A stretch of 64,000 nucleotides of DNA from Cunninghamia lanceolata (lineage: Eukaryota > Streptophyta > Pinopsida > Cupressales > Cupressaceae), in NCBI GenBank assembly GCA_027924645.1, contig BSBN01000781.1, positions 372,001-436,000 on the forward strand. Reading direction: 5' to 3'. The translations under genes were made by a program, and so were the position numbers. This document shows, in pieces, positions 11,327 through 23,335 of the stretch (positions are counted from its first letter, which is position 1; each line of letters opens with the position of its first letter). The notes under the pieces are model-generated. The model saw only the letters and a list, made by a program, of their open reading frames with translations. It did not search any database and was not told the origin of the DNA.

Positions 11327-13102
11327 ATGGAAAGGTATAAGGCTATTGATTTTAGTAATATTTGTGGGTTTCCAAACCATGTGCCTAATGAAGTTAGGGG
11401 TCAAATAACAAAGTTCAATAACGATAGATCCAAAACAGCTAGCAGCCATTTACAAGAATTTTGTGACTTAATGGGAGATTGTGAAATAGATCATGATGAT
11501 GTTGTCATAAAGTTGTTTGTTCAAACTTTTAAAGGAGAAGTTAGAGATTGGTTTGCATGTTTACCCAATCAGTTTATTTTTTCATGGCAAGATTTAAAGT
11601 TTGCTTTTATGGAATAGTTTGGGGAAATAATAGATGTCGATGTATTGATTAAAGAGCTCATGCAGATTGAGAAAGAAGATAAGGAATCAATCCCAGCTTT
11701 CAATTTAAGATTTGCCAAAATAGTGAGGGATATTCCTGAAAATATTAGACCAAATGAGGCTTTGTTTGATCATATATCTAGGTGCATTCAATGAAAATGA
11801 TAGTTATCAACTAAGAGATAGGAACCCTACTACTATGATTAAAGCATATTCTTTGGCCATGAGTATAGAAAATAATTTAAAACATACAAGGCTAAAAGAT
11901 TGTGAGTTTATGGGAAATAGTTATAAAAGGAAGAATGGATCCGTCTGTTCCCCCATTTGCCAAGGGGAGACAAACTGGACAGCTCAAATAAACCCATGTC
12001 AGATCAATCAATACACAAAACACAGTGTATTGAAAGGGGTAGGGATTGTGATCAAAATAGAAGAGTTCAAAATCAATATAATCCTGTTGCTCATTCTTCC
12101 CCTTATTATTAGAATAAAAGGAAATCACCAGAACCTTATAGGGCAACTTATACCCAGGTGCATAAAGAAATATCAATTAAGGAGGTTCCTCTGTCTTATG
12201 AGTATGTGGCAAGTTATGAGGATATTTCCCCTATTTATGAAGATGTATATCTTGTATCAAATGACAAGATTTCATCTCCTAGAGGAATAGCTTGTTTTGA
12301 GTCTAAACATCAGGAGGGATTGGTTCTTACCAATAATATAGAAAGTGGTAAACAATTATCAGAATGCTCACACTAGAGTTGTGGAAGCTCTGAGTCAGAT
12401 AATGATGCAGGCTATCAGGATAGTGATATTGGAGAGTATACAAACACAATGCATATAAGAGATAACCCACTTTTTGATGAACTTATGGACTTATCAGCAA
12501 TAAAGGGTATGAAGCCTTATGGATACATAGATAATCCACTCTTTGAAGAGAATCCCAAGGAGGCTAATGAACTAATATTAGTTCAACATATAGAAGTATT
12601 TGGGGGAACAAATACTTCATTAATGGATCAAGACATGGATAATTCCCAATCCCATATCCACCATCAAATGGAATGGCCAATTTAAATACTGGAAAATAAA
12701 ATTAGAGTGTCAGATTTTAAAGAAGAAACTAAATATGATTGTTTTAGGTTTGACACTAGCTCAGTAAAATTTGAAAATTCCCTCACTACCAACTATGAAA
12801 TGGATTATGACAGCTTTTATTTTCCAGATGTGTGCAAAAAATAGAAGCCAGAGAATAATAGTTATTTCAAGTGGTTGGATACAATTGAACCAGGTGCTAA
12901 CTCCCTTTTTAACAATATTTTTCAAATATATGTGGTTCAGAACAATTGGGGAGACTCTGAAGAAGATATTTGTCCAGAAGGCTATCCAAGTATCTATGAC
13001 AGAAATAGGTTGAATTTTAGTGAAGTTTTTAAAAGCAGCCTAATGAAGTCACTAGAGAGCAAAATGTTTGACAGAGGCAGGCTCAACTTTTTCTCTACAT
13101 AA
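11327..13102 (+). pseudogene. gag: Gag polyprotein remnant with acidic C-terminal region
   Basis: The amino half has the retrotransposon-gag fold signature: an F-KGEVRDWF segment at about 11530-11560, FSWQDLKFAF, and a second helix-rich part ending IPAFNLRFAKIV at about 11690-11725. The frame starting at 11327 carries a TAG at 11615-11617, shifts near 11775 and returns to the original frame by about 12158. It then runs to 13102 with a few further stops. The last 310 codons are acidic, rich in Asp/Glu/Asn/Tyr, and repeat the phrase DNPLF (about 12467 and 12530). I recognise no domain there and see no zinc knuckle and no protease motif. As an intact frame it would be about 590 codons. Confidence 0.75.
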
Positions 13103-13196
13103 TGGCCTAGGGCTATTATGTGTTTGATCTACTCCTCTAGAGTTTTTTTGAGATCTCGCCCTATTTAGGTTGAACAGGCATCCCCAACTAGAGCCA
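13103..13196 (+). other. 3' untranslated spacer before the 3' LTR
   Basis: No clear polypurine tract is visible immediately before 13197, although one is expected there. The sequence just upstream of the LTR (CCCCAACTAGAGCCA) is not purine-rich. Confidence 0.4.
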
Positions 13197-16100
13197 CAAT
13201 GGAACCATATAAATTTCTTTATAGTTCTGGTATTTTTGTCCTCAGGCTTATGTCATTAGGTTGGAAGATTTCTGGTCTTAGGGTTCTTTGCATACCAAAA
13301 GAAGTGTTAAACCCTAAACCCTCATGCCAAAATAAAATGTAAAGATCACATTCATTATATTTCTTTAGTGACCGCTTGTCTCCTATTACCGAGAATTTAA
13401 GTTGCTTCTTTATGTCCCCCTAAACATTATTTGTCTAGCCTCTTGCCACATAGTTACCATTTCTAGCCCGTGTCCAGAAAAGCTTTATTTTAAAAGAAAT
13501 TGACCAATTGGTCCCCTTTTTCTAGAAGGTAAAAGATATTTCTAAATGCATATATGCCAAAGTCGAGTCCTACTAATTCTTTTTCTGACAGGTGGCGATA
13601 GTGGATTCATTTCTGCCATTCCACCAACAATAAAATATTAATGGAGTTGGCACCTGTGGAATTGTGGAAAGGGTGATAGTTGGTTGGTAACTATCAAGGA
13701 AGGAAGGATGGTGGACCCCAGACAATATAAAGTGGTTTCTTTATATTTTTTCCATTCTGCCATACTTCACCAAAGGGTCTTTTTGAGGATCGCGGAAAGG
13801 TAGAAGTTTGATATGTGGCTGCTGTGTATACAAGAAAAGATCTAGCTGGAGAGGGGCATGTTTTGATGTTATGCTTTTCATTCCTTCACCATTCCACTTG
13901 GTTATTAATCAATGTGACTTGCCGAATCATGGAATGACAGAATCTTGACACGTGGCTTTCTAAGGGACGGGACTAGTGCATTAAATAATAAGACCTGATG
14001 TGTCATAGTCATATGGGATGTGACCACTTGTTGGAGAGTTGTCCTATTCATGAGTAGTTGATCTAATGGTCATCCGCCATTCCACCAAGATCATCTCTGT
14101 CCATATCCTTCGAGTACGGAATTGTGGATGCTCTCTTAACTATACTACAAAGAGGTTATTTTCTCAGGATCATGGTTGGGAGAGCTATCCGGGTTGTAGG
14201 TCATCATTGGGAGAAGCGAACAATACTCTCCTACTACATAAAAGGCCAAATCAGCACCGTTGAAGTCAAACCAACTAGGATCATGATCGACGACCAAAAT
14301 TCAAAAGTGTGATAGGGAAATGAGTTGGCGCTAGATCTAATGATGCTTCATTGCAAGCATTAACTACTCAAGCGTGTGCAGTCTCCATCATCGCCACTAC
14401 AAAGGAATTTACTAATGGAAAGATTTGGCTTATGTATGCTTGACCTTTGGAAATCCGTGCTTCTACTAGGAATGACATTTCATTTGTTGTGTGATGAAAT
14501 TTGACATGACAATAGTGCTAAATTGAGGAAATCAAGACACCTAACCTGACATTTTCAATGCAAGAAGTGATGTTCTCAGTTATGTGGAATTATGAGATCC
14601 AATCTTTTTGTTCATTTATGATAATCTCCAAAAGATTTCCATTTATGATAGGAATGCTTTGAAATGACTGGAATCAATTAGACCAAAGATGTGCAGATGT
14701 ATGCTTACATCCATGAAATTCTATAAATAGGCCATTGTTGGTGCTACCCCTTATACTATTTAAAACATGTTGATATTATGGCTCTCCCCTACTCCTATGT
14801 GTTTTGTTTGCTCCCCTGTTCTATCGGATTCTCTTCCTTGTTCTCATGGCTATTAATTTGTCCTTACAGAATTAGGAGACTTGGAATTTTTTCCCTTTGG
14901 AATAGGTGGTGCAGGGAAAATTTGGGAACAAAAGTAATAATTTACAAATCTCTATGAGCTTTTCTTCTTCCTATTGTTTCATCCGGATTTGGACTGTAGG
15001 TTTTAATTTCTAGATTCTAGTCATTCCTTATGTCTGTGATTTGGCATATTAGAATCAAGTGCAGAGGGAAATAATTTCTCTCTCTGCCTTAATCCCTCTT
15101 CTACTTTTCCTAACAAAGCATCATCTTCAGTAGTAGGGATGTTTCCTCTTCAGATGTATCATATAAACACAGAGTGCTCCCATTTTGTTGTTGCTGCTGC
15201 GCTACTCGCTAGATGGATGGCATTAGTAACTCTAGCCTGATGTGATTTCATCTGGTTTCTATCTGGTTGAGTTGGGTGGTGACCACTCAATTATGAAAGA
15301 GGAATCACATCCTTGCAAATGACAATGAGCATAAAGCGAAGAACTCTAGTTAATGGGGTTTTCTTCTGATATTGTCTCTTGCAATCATTCCCAATTGAGG
15401 TGGATAAGCAGGGCAGTGAATGCTCCTATATAACAAATAGGTGGCATATGATGGGTATGTGAGTTCTAACATCATCTAACAAATAGTCCCCCATCAACAT
15501 CACGGCCTATTTTCCCTACCAAAATTGAGAGGACACACAGTTTGAATATGGGTACCTCAGCATATACCATGGAAATTGAGCATATAGTTGTGAAGTGGTT
15601 ACGCCGGCTTCCTCTCATGGCTTCATCTTTTGGTTACTCAAATTTGTAACTTCTTTTGTCTTAAAGCCTGAAGCTTGTCTGCTCCCTTATCTCTATAAAA
15701 GGGAATTCAGGGCTTGTGAAAATTATTGGTTCGAGGTCATGTCTCCAAACTTAGTCTGAAATATGGGATCAATCTAGTTAAGGAGGAGTTGTAAATAGTT
15801 TGTTTTCTACAAATAGAATCAGTCGTCTGTTTTCAAGTCTTCATTCTAAATTTTAAGATATCTTGATAGAGTTACAAAGGTTGTGTTATAATTTACTGAA
15901 CAGTTTACTTTACAAATCCTATTGAGTCTTGAAGTGTACTATCTCCTACTTCATGTATACAGTTCTACATTTATGAATATTTATTTGATTAAGGATCATT
16001 TTTATTCATCATCACAGTCTTTCTTGTGTTTGTGTATTTTTCTTGTGGCATTTACTCAAGTAGTAAAATAGATGGCTGCAAGAGAATATTGAATGTAGTA

Positions 16101-16735
16101 TTGGTTTACAGGGATAACTAAGCATGGTTAACTCTAAGACTAGTAAAGTATTTTAATGTGAGGCATTATTATATCTTTACAGTAAACTAAGTTTTATTAC
16201 ATCACAGTTCTTTAAGGTTTCTGTAAGTTTCTTGACTCTATGGCCCTTGGATAGGCACTGATTTGTTCATGAATACTATACTAAGCTTACCCCCCTTTAA
16301 TCATCCTCATCATTTTTTAACGGAATCAACATATTTTCCCTTCTAGCAATAGGTTTTAGAAGTTAAGTTCATTTTGCATGTTCCTCTGCAAAGAATAGGA
16401 TTAAAGCTTAAGAATCTAGCCCATCTCTTTACTTATCATACATTCTTTAAGTAATTTAGAAGGAACACATCTGTTATAGGAACAGTATTATTGAGAAAAT
16501 ATCTCAGAGACCCCCCATCCATTTGAATAGAACATTGTTTTCCCCAAAAGGGAAAGATCCAAAATAGGGACACCCTCCTTGGTTTCATAGGGCCTAAAGT
16601 GCAAAGGAAAGAGAGATTGAAAACCCTAATTTCTTATTCATTGGCCAATCCCTCAAGGCAAATTAGTTAATTGAAATGGCTATTCTATAGATATGTTTTC
16701 CTTGAGATTAGGTTGGGAATTTAAAACAAGCAACA
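13197..16735 (+). repeat. TR-GAG 3' LTR (3.5 kb)
   Basis: It is colinear with 7219-10742. The first two bases read CA instead of TG, so the terminal dinucleotide has changed. It ends in AAGCAACA directly before AGATA. Confidence 0.9.
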
Positions 16736-16740
16736 AGATA

Positions 16741-17401
16741 CAAGAATTGTTGAGGAAGGGTTTGATCAGAGAAAGTTTGAGTCCTTGTGCAGTACTTGCA
16801 ATGTTAGCACTGAAGAAAGAAGGAGAATGGAGAATGTGTATAGACTCTAGAGCAATAAACAAGATCATAGTTAGGTATATATTTCCTTTATCTAGGATGG
16901 ATGATATCTTGGATTGTTTGAGTGGAGCAAAATATTTTACAAAGATAGATTTGAAGAGTGAATACCATTAGATCATAATCAAAGAAGGAGATGAATGGAA
17001 GACTACTTTTAAGACAAATGAAGGATTGTATGAGTGGTTAGTGATGCCTTTTGGATTGACAAATGCACCGAGTACTTTCATGAGGTTGATGAATGAAGTC
17101 TTGAATAAATTCTTGGGTAAGTTTGTGATTGTATACTTGGATGATATTCTGATTTTTAGTAAGACAAAAGAGGAACATTTGTGGCATATTAGACAAGTTT
17201 TGCAAAGGTTGAGAGAAGAGAAATTACTGATCAACATCAAGAAGTGTAGTTTCATGAAGGAAGAATTAGTGTACTTGGGATTTGTGATTTCTATGGAAGG
17301 ATTGAAGATGTACCTTGAGAAAGTAAGAGCCATTGTTGAATGGCCTACATTAGAGAGCATTAGAGAAGATAGATCATTTCATGGATTGGCTAGTTTCTAC
17401 C
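16741..17401 (+). pseudogene. pol: Chromovirus reverse transcriptase core
   Basis: RT copies the genomic RNA into DNA. The frame resumes with [18 protein letters not shown] and runs through palm and fingers: [13 protein letters not shown] (about 16830-16865), KIDLKSEYH (about 16940-16970), [13 protein letters not shown] (about 17046-17085) and the catalytic box YLDD at 17134-17145. A TAG replaces the Gln codon after EYH at 16969-16971. At SFYRKF the frame is cut by the reverse-oriented LTR at 17407 and resumes at 19886 with FIRNFSS. The catalytic aspartates are present, so inactivation comes from the stop and the insertions. Confidence 0.92.
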
Positions 17402-17406
17402 GAAAG

Positions 17407-19880
17407 TTTTGGAGTACACGACCACTGAGAGGGGGGTGAATCAATGGTTTATAAATTTTAACATTTCAAAACTTAACTCAAAGATCTTGAGCAAAGGAAC
17501 TCATTGAAAACATAGTCACCATGATATGCAAACTAGAATACAAAACTTAAATAAGGATGACCAAATAGATACAACATAATCAACCATAAAGAGAAGAAAT
17601 GACATAGGTTTTGATGTGTGGAAAACCCTCATAGGGATAAAAAACCACTCTAAAAATTTACCTCACTGGCTTAATAGAATCTCACTGATTACAAAAATTA
17701 TCTCACTGACATAGATGCCTCATTGGCAACAAAAGGTCTCACTGACCATGCAAGCCTCACTGGCTACAATATGTCTCATTGGAAAAATATGATCATAAGG
17801 AAGAAAAACTCAATTCAGGGGATTGCCCTGATTCTCTACAATACACCAAATGTCTGAACTCTCTTCATCACACATCTAATCTTTCTGAGGATATATTGCA
17901 TACTTTCTACATGAAAAGATAGACCTTCTTTGATATTAAAACCTTCTCTACAATTGGTTGCATATTGTCTTCCTTGTACTTGATTCACCCTTACAATTTC
18001 TTTTCAAAAACCTCACACACATAACGTCTTTAGTGCTGCATTTTTGTCCTCCATGAAAAATCCCATTCATAATGAACCTGCAATGCTATTAAAAATAAGA
18101 TGACCTTTCATATTCTCTCCTCTCTGCATTCCTTCTTCTTTCAAAAACAATTCTTCAATATTCTTCAATCTCACTTCATCTGCAACAATAATATTTCTAA
18201 ATTATTTAGCATTGAAAAAAAAAATCTTCTTCCATCTATCTTTTAATCTTCACACCTACTCTCCATCTCAATGAGAATAAAAAGAAGACATTAAAAAACC
18301 TTTAAACTCCACACATAAGGAATTTTAACCATCACTCTACTCATTATAGAAAAATAAAAAACTTTCCTCCTTTCTAGTCTTCAATGCACAAATGACCCAT
18401 AAAATTCTCCTAAGAAAATGCTTTTAAATCTCACAAGAATCTACCTTTTGAAGGGCTAAAAATAGCCTTAAATAACAAATTCATTGTAGTCACAATATAT
18501 ATGACGGTTATAGAGCCATCAAAGTAGAAGCAAAGATGCGAGGGCACAAATTTAAATAATGTCCATCGATTTAGAAATGAACGCCCATTGATCATTCAAA
18601 GAAGGGTGCCAATTTTGAATTGGCGCCCAAACACACAAAGAAAGACTGATGTCGATGGGAAAAGAGGAAAAGGGCCGGTCATCAATAATGTGTAAAGACC
18701 CCTCTAGTGGGTCATGTTAAGTGAAGTGACCTCTGATAATAGGTCAATGATTGATCAAAACAAAAAGTGCAATTCCTTATGATAGGCAGAGAATAAAATG
18801 AATTAGGTCTTTAGGAATATAGTATAGAGTTTATTCATTGAAACGTTAGGGTTTAAAGGATAGGATTTAGATCTTTTAAAGGATACAAACCCTAATTTCT
18901 ATCAGATATTCCTGAGCATATTTGACTAACACCTCTGATATGGAGAAGATAATGAACTAATGTAGACAAGAAGCTTTGCAGACCTTGAATTTCCAATAAG
19001 AAGTCTTAACATACAATATGCAACTTTCTGAGAGTGTGAATCTTGATCTCTGCCTACATTTTGCAGAATTCTCTCTTTGTCATGAACAACTCTGTCAGCA
19101 TCAAATACAACCATGATTAAGCATGAGAGAGAGTATACAATAGAAGATAATCAACATTGTCATGACAACCTCTTGAAGATGGATAGCATATCCTTTCAAC
19201 CTTACAACTCTTCACTCTATTCATCCTACCTTATAAACTCCAATCAACATCATCATGAATAAACTAATCATAGGAGACAATTGAACACCATAGCATAGAG
19301 ACATCACCATCACCTATGAACCTGAGATCATCCTAAGACTATGAATACTATGAGGATCATCATATCTCAAAAAAACCAAAAATGAATCCTTAATCATCAT
19401 GAACCCACTTGAAACATGGTAAACTCACAAGAAACAATATGAACTCATGAAACCAAAGCACCATTAAACCCTCAAACCAACAAGTTCTTTGCAACTTAAC
19501 TTTGATATTCTTGCTTTAAGACACTCTTTCACTATCAACCCAATATCATACCTTGAAGACACCATGAATGAAGTTTGAACCAAGTGAATTCTTGTCTGAA
19601 TCGAGTGAAACATGAAGGAACTCCTGATCTCTTGACCCAACTTTGGTAGGATGGTCTTATGAAGGTTGAAGAACATCAATCATCTTGTGCACTTGCAACT
19701 TTGATACCTATCATTATCACTTTAACATCCCTTTGTATTGGCATGCATCACTAACATAATCAATTCAACTTGCAGCTTAATGACAAACATGTGATCTATC
19801 CTCAACACAACTCTTGATGATATTGTCAACAACTTATTATCACTTTGACATCAATGACAAATAATGCCAATGCTTCTACA
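17407..19880 (-). mobile_element. Reverse-oriented solo LTR in the chromovirus
   Basis: On the minus strand it starts TGTAGAAGC at 19880 and contains TTGTCATTGATGTCAA. It ends in TGATTCACCCCCCCTCTC and CCAAAA at 17407, the same end pattern as the LTRs of elements A and B. Flanks GAAAG (17402-17406) and GGAAG (19881-19885) form a 4/5 TSD. The host RT to RNase H frame joins across it. At 2.47 kb it is longer than the other LTRs of this group. Seven 18-21 bp CAGTGAG units lie at 17659-17785. Confidence 0.75.
17659..17785 (-). repeat. CAGTGAG tandem motif array
   Basis: Seven degenerate units of 18-21 bp carry CTCACTGRC (CAGTGAG on the minus strand). The same motif is repeated two to five times in the plus-strand LTRs near 28752, 35087, 47537, 48985 and 53889. 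Confidence 0.75.
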
Positions 19881-19885
19881 GGAAG

Positions 19886-20700
19886 TTCATTAGAAATTTT
19901 AGTTCAATTTATAATCCTATGACAGAGACAATGAGAGGTGATAGGAAAGACTTTAAGTGGACATCAGAAGTAGATAAAAGTTTTGAACTATTGAAGCAGA
20001 AGGTGATAGAGCAACCTATTTTAGCATTACCAGATTTCAATAAGGTATTTCAAGTAGATTGTGATGCAAGTGGAAGTACAATTGGAGTAGTGTTAAGTCA
20101 AGAAGGTAGAACTATAGCATATTTTAGTGAGAAGTTGAATGATGCAAGGAGAAGATATTCAGTTTATGATCAAGAGTTCTATGCCATAATTCAAGCCTTG
20201 AAGAAGTGGAGACATTACTTGTTGCCGAAGAAATTTTTGTTGTATATAGATCATCAAGCATTGCAATATTTGACTAGTCAAGGAAAGTTCAATCAAAGAC
20301 ATATGAGGTGGGTAGAGTTCATGCAAAGTTATACATTTGCATTGAAGCATAGGAGTGGAAAATCAAACAAAGTTGTAGATGCATTGAGTAGAAGAAGAAA
20401 CTTGCTGACAGAGATGAGAGTTGAAGTGATAGGATTTGATGAATTGAAGAACATATATGAGGGAGACACTGATTTTGCAGGACCTTGGAAAGTATGTAAG
20501 GAACCTGTTGTGACAGATAGGAGTAAATGGTTGGACTATTTCATTCAAGAAGATATGTTGTTTGGAGGAAATCCATTGTGCATACCTAGAAGTTCAATGA
20601 GAGAAAATTTGATCAAGGAGAAACACAGTTGTGGATTGGCAGGACATTTTGGCATTGACAAGACAGTAGCATTGGCAAGTGAAAATTACTTTTGGCCTTA
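19886..20700 (+). pseudogene. pol: Chromovirus RNase H and integrase zinc-finger region
   Basis: After the RT-connection segment (FIRNFSSIYNPM) comes RNase H, which removes RNA from the hybrid: VDCDASGSTIGVVL at about 20057-20098, then YSVYDQEFYAII and IDHQALQYL with DALSRR at its end (about 20380-20397). From about 20610 the integrase N-terminal zinc finger begins (KHSCGLAGHFG, with the partner CRVCQ at about 20737-20751). The frame is open for 260 codons and ends in a TAG at 20699-20701, where a Gln is expected after NYFWP. Confidence 0.9.
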
Positions 20701-21297
20701 GATACATAAGGATGTTAGGAAATTTGTGCAGAGTTGTAGAGTTTGTCAAGTTGCAAAAGGGAATAGTCAGAATACTAGATTGTACAAATCTTTGACGGTA
20801 CTGGAGAGACCTTGGGAAGACATAAACATGGATTTTTTAATGAGATTGCCTAAGACATAGAGAGGAAATGATTCTATATTTGTAGTAGTGGACAGATTTT
20901 CAAAGATGGCAATTTCATACCTTGTAAGAAGACAACTGATGCAGTGCATGTAGCTGACCTATTTTTCAAGGAGATTGTGAGATTGCATGGATTACCTAAG
21001 AGCATAGTTTCAGATAGAGACACAAAGTTTGTTGGATACTTTTGGAAGACACTTTGGAAGAAATTGAAGATAGATTTGAAGTTCAGTTTAGCTTTTCATC
21101 CACAAACTGATGGACAGACAGAGGTAGTGAATAGGAGTTTGGGAAACTTGTTGAGATGTTTGGTTGGAGAGAAGGCAGGAAGTTGGGATTTAATCCTTTC
21201 ACAAGAGACATTTGCATATAATAATTTAGTAAATAGGAGTACTGAAAGAACACCTTTTGAGATTGTTACTAGAATGAATCCTAGAGGAGTTACATAA
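20701..21297 (+). pseudogene. pol: Chromovirus integrase core
   Basis: Integrase joins the new DNA to the chromosome. The three catalytic acids are visible: Asp in MDFLMRLP (about 20828-20850), Asp in SDRDTKF (about 21010-21030), and Glu in HPQTDGQTEVVNRSL (about 21100-21144). A TAG at about 20858 and a frameshift near 20911 break the amino half. From 20944 the frame is open to 21297. A stop then separates it from the C-terminal part. Confidence 0.9.
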
Positions 21298-21879
21298 TTG
21301 AGGGACATTGGCTTGGAAGAAAAGAGAAGTGCAGAAGCAGAAGAATTTGCAGGACAAATGGAGACAATACATAATCAGGTGAAGAAGCATTTGGAAGATA
21401 TGAACAGAAAATATAAGGAGCAAGCAAATGAGAAGAGAAGACACAAGGAATTTGTAGTTGGAGATGAAATGCTGGTATACTTGAGAAGAGAAATATTTCT
21501 TGTTGGAACATATAAAAAGTTGAAGATGAAGAAGTTTGGACCTTGTAGGATACTCAGGAAATTTGATTCAGGCAATGCATATGAAGTAGAACTACTAGAG
21601 ACATTGGGTATTTCACCTATTTTTAACATTACAGACCTATACCAATATCATGAAGCAGAGTTCAGTGATAGCATGGTAGAGGACCTGAAGAAGCAGTTAC
21701 CACAATAAGCACCAGAGTAGATTGAAGACATTTTAGACAGCAGAGTTGGACACATCACCAGAGGAAGACAATACAAAGAATACCTTGTGAAGTGGAAAGG
21801 TAGTCTAGAAGAAGATTCATCATGGATTTCTCAAGCTAAGGTGGACCGCCTTGGTTTTCCTCTAGCCCCAGCAAAGTGA
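21298..21879 (+). pseudogene. pol: Chromovirus integrase C-terminus and chromodomain
   Basis: This block begins RDIGLEEKRSAEAEEFAGQM, continues with a basic coiled stretch and the GDEMLVYLRRE segment of the integrase C-terminal fold, and after two stops near 21706 and 21718 reaches a chromodomain (YLVKWKGSLEEDSSW at about 21781-21825). In plant chromoviruses the chromodomain binds modified histone and steers insertion into heterochromatin. The frame ends at 21877-21879, 31 bp before the 3' LTR. Confidence 0.9.
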
Positions 21880-21910
21880 GGGACTCACTTTTTCAATAAC
21901 CCTAGATGTT

Positions 21911-22767
21911 TGATGCAGGAGCATCCCTGGTTCAAGAGTAATCTTGTATCAACCAAAAACATTTGCATTTCAGTTTGTTTACAGTTTAGTTTGTTGCTTT
22001 TCATTTTCCAGTTCAATTTAGGTAGTTTAGTTAGTAGCAGTTCCTATAGTTTGGTCCACATTCTACCGCAATTGCATTTTAGATCTTGCAGAGATGGACT
22101 TAGTATCTTGATACATTTGTCCACATCATGTCCAATTCGCAGAGCATTTGGTTAAGGTACCAGAAAGATATCACTATTAGGAGATCAACTATTTTCTCAT
22201 AATAGAGCATCCTAATAATCGCAAACAATCAGCTAAAGGAGAAGACTTATAGAGCATTCCTCAACTTGTGGAGCCTAACAACACATTGTTTAATGTTCTG
22301 TGGCTCATGGACGACCTTCCCCGAGATCTGCACATTAGTCCATTCATTTGCAGAGGAGTTCAATTCATTTAGGTCTAACCTATCCGTGTACACACGTTAC
22401 AATTCTTCATTGGAGTTTATGATCTTCCTTGGCTGACACAGAGGAATCTTATGATCCGGAGATGATATATTGGTGTAATAGATCCTTAGGAAAATAGTTC
22501 ATGATAATAGAGATAGCTGATAGTTTGGATTCTTTATGAAGGGGCTTCAAAGCTATATCTTGTACATATTCTGATATTCTATCATCAGGCCTATGAGGCC
22601 TAATTATAAGCCCGCATGTTGCCAGCAGATTTGTATTTGAATTCTATGATACATTGAATGACTAGATCTGTATTTGTTCCATATCCTTGAGTTGTTTCCA
22701 TTGTGTTTACACTTGTTGCACAGTCCGGACAATTCATTATGTGAACCCTCCTACCATGACTGCACCA
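21911..22767 (+). repeat. Chromovirus 3' LTR
   Basis: It starts TGATGCAGGAGCATCC and ends TGACTGCACCA; GTGAG follows at 22768-22772. It is colinear with 4248-5106. The purine stretch GCAAAGTGAGGGA at 21871-21883 is the closest polypurine-tract candidate. Confidence 0.92.
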
Positions 22768-22772
22768 GTGAG

Positions 22773-22989
22773 TCTGTGGGATATGACACTCCTACTTGAA
22801 TAATTTTTAGGCTTGTGTAAGAGTGCTTGGTGTGTTTTCTTGTTATCTACCAGTATTTACCATTTGTTATCTACAGAGGTTCATAGCCTTGCGAACCCAA
22901 TTCCAAAGAGTAAACAACCATTGTGTCTTGTTTGATTTTCTTGCCAAATAATTAAAAAACCATCTTCCAAACAAACAACAATCATAGAA
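22773..22989. other. Outer-element DNA right of the chromovirus
   Basis: This is non-coding and continues the sequence left of 4243. Nothing is recognised. Confidence 0.4.
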
Positions 22990-23335
22990 TCCTACTTTTG
23001 AGCAACAAAAGTGTACTACTGAGCATTTTTACTACACTTCTAGTACACAGAAGTTCACTTTTGGTTAACAGAATTGTGCCTCTAGTCAACAGAGCTATGC
23101 CTTTAGCAAACAAAGTTGCACCTTTGGTCTTGTCACTTTTCCCACTATTTTTCACAGAGTTGTGCTTTTGCACTATCCTAATACCACTTCTGGCATACAA
23201 CATTGTGCCTTTGGTCAATAGTATTGCACTTCTGGTTGACAGAATTATGCTTTTGGGTTATCCTGCTACTGCTTTTGCACTATCTTGATACTGGTTCTGG
23301 CAAATAGTCATGCACTTCTAGTTAAAAATAATTCC
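22990..23335 (+). repeat. 21-bp minisatellite, block 3
   Basis: About fifteen degenerate units of the TTGCACTTYTGGTYRACAGAA type, as at 1318-1994, include a few with slipped phase. Both strands give seven-residue-repeat chance ORFs (22998-23288 plus, 22982-23218 minus). Confidence 0.8.

Larger units (their letters stand above)
7219..16735 (+). mobile_element. Gag-only LTR retrotransposon with giant LTRs (TR-GAG type)
   Basis: The element is 9,517 bp: two LTRs of 3,524 and 3,539 bp around only 2,454 bp of internal DNA. TSD AGATA is perfect, and the insertion site splits the chromovirus RT. The internal part encodes one gag-like reading frame and no protease, RT, RNase H or integrase. This matches the published class of non-autonomous terminal-repeat elements carrying only a gag domain. 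The LTRs are nearly colinear, so the insertion is younger than its host. Confidence 0.92.
4248..22767 (+). mobile_element. Ty3/gypsy chromovirus with two nested insertions
   Basis: The element is 18.5 kb as it stands and about 6.5 kb once the insertions at 7219-16735 and 17407-19880 are removed. It has paired LTRs (859 and 857 bp), TSD GTGAG, a TGGTATCAGAGC primer site, and the order gag, zinc knuckle, protease, RT, RNase H, integrase, chromodomain. That order with a C-terminal chromodomain defines the plant chromovirus branch of Ty3/gypsy. All coding blocks carry stops or frameshifts, so this copy is dead. Confidence 0.93.

Noticed and set aside
22998..23288. 96-codon membrane-like ORF
   Set aside because: It is minisatellite block 3 in translation; the opposite strand is open too.
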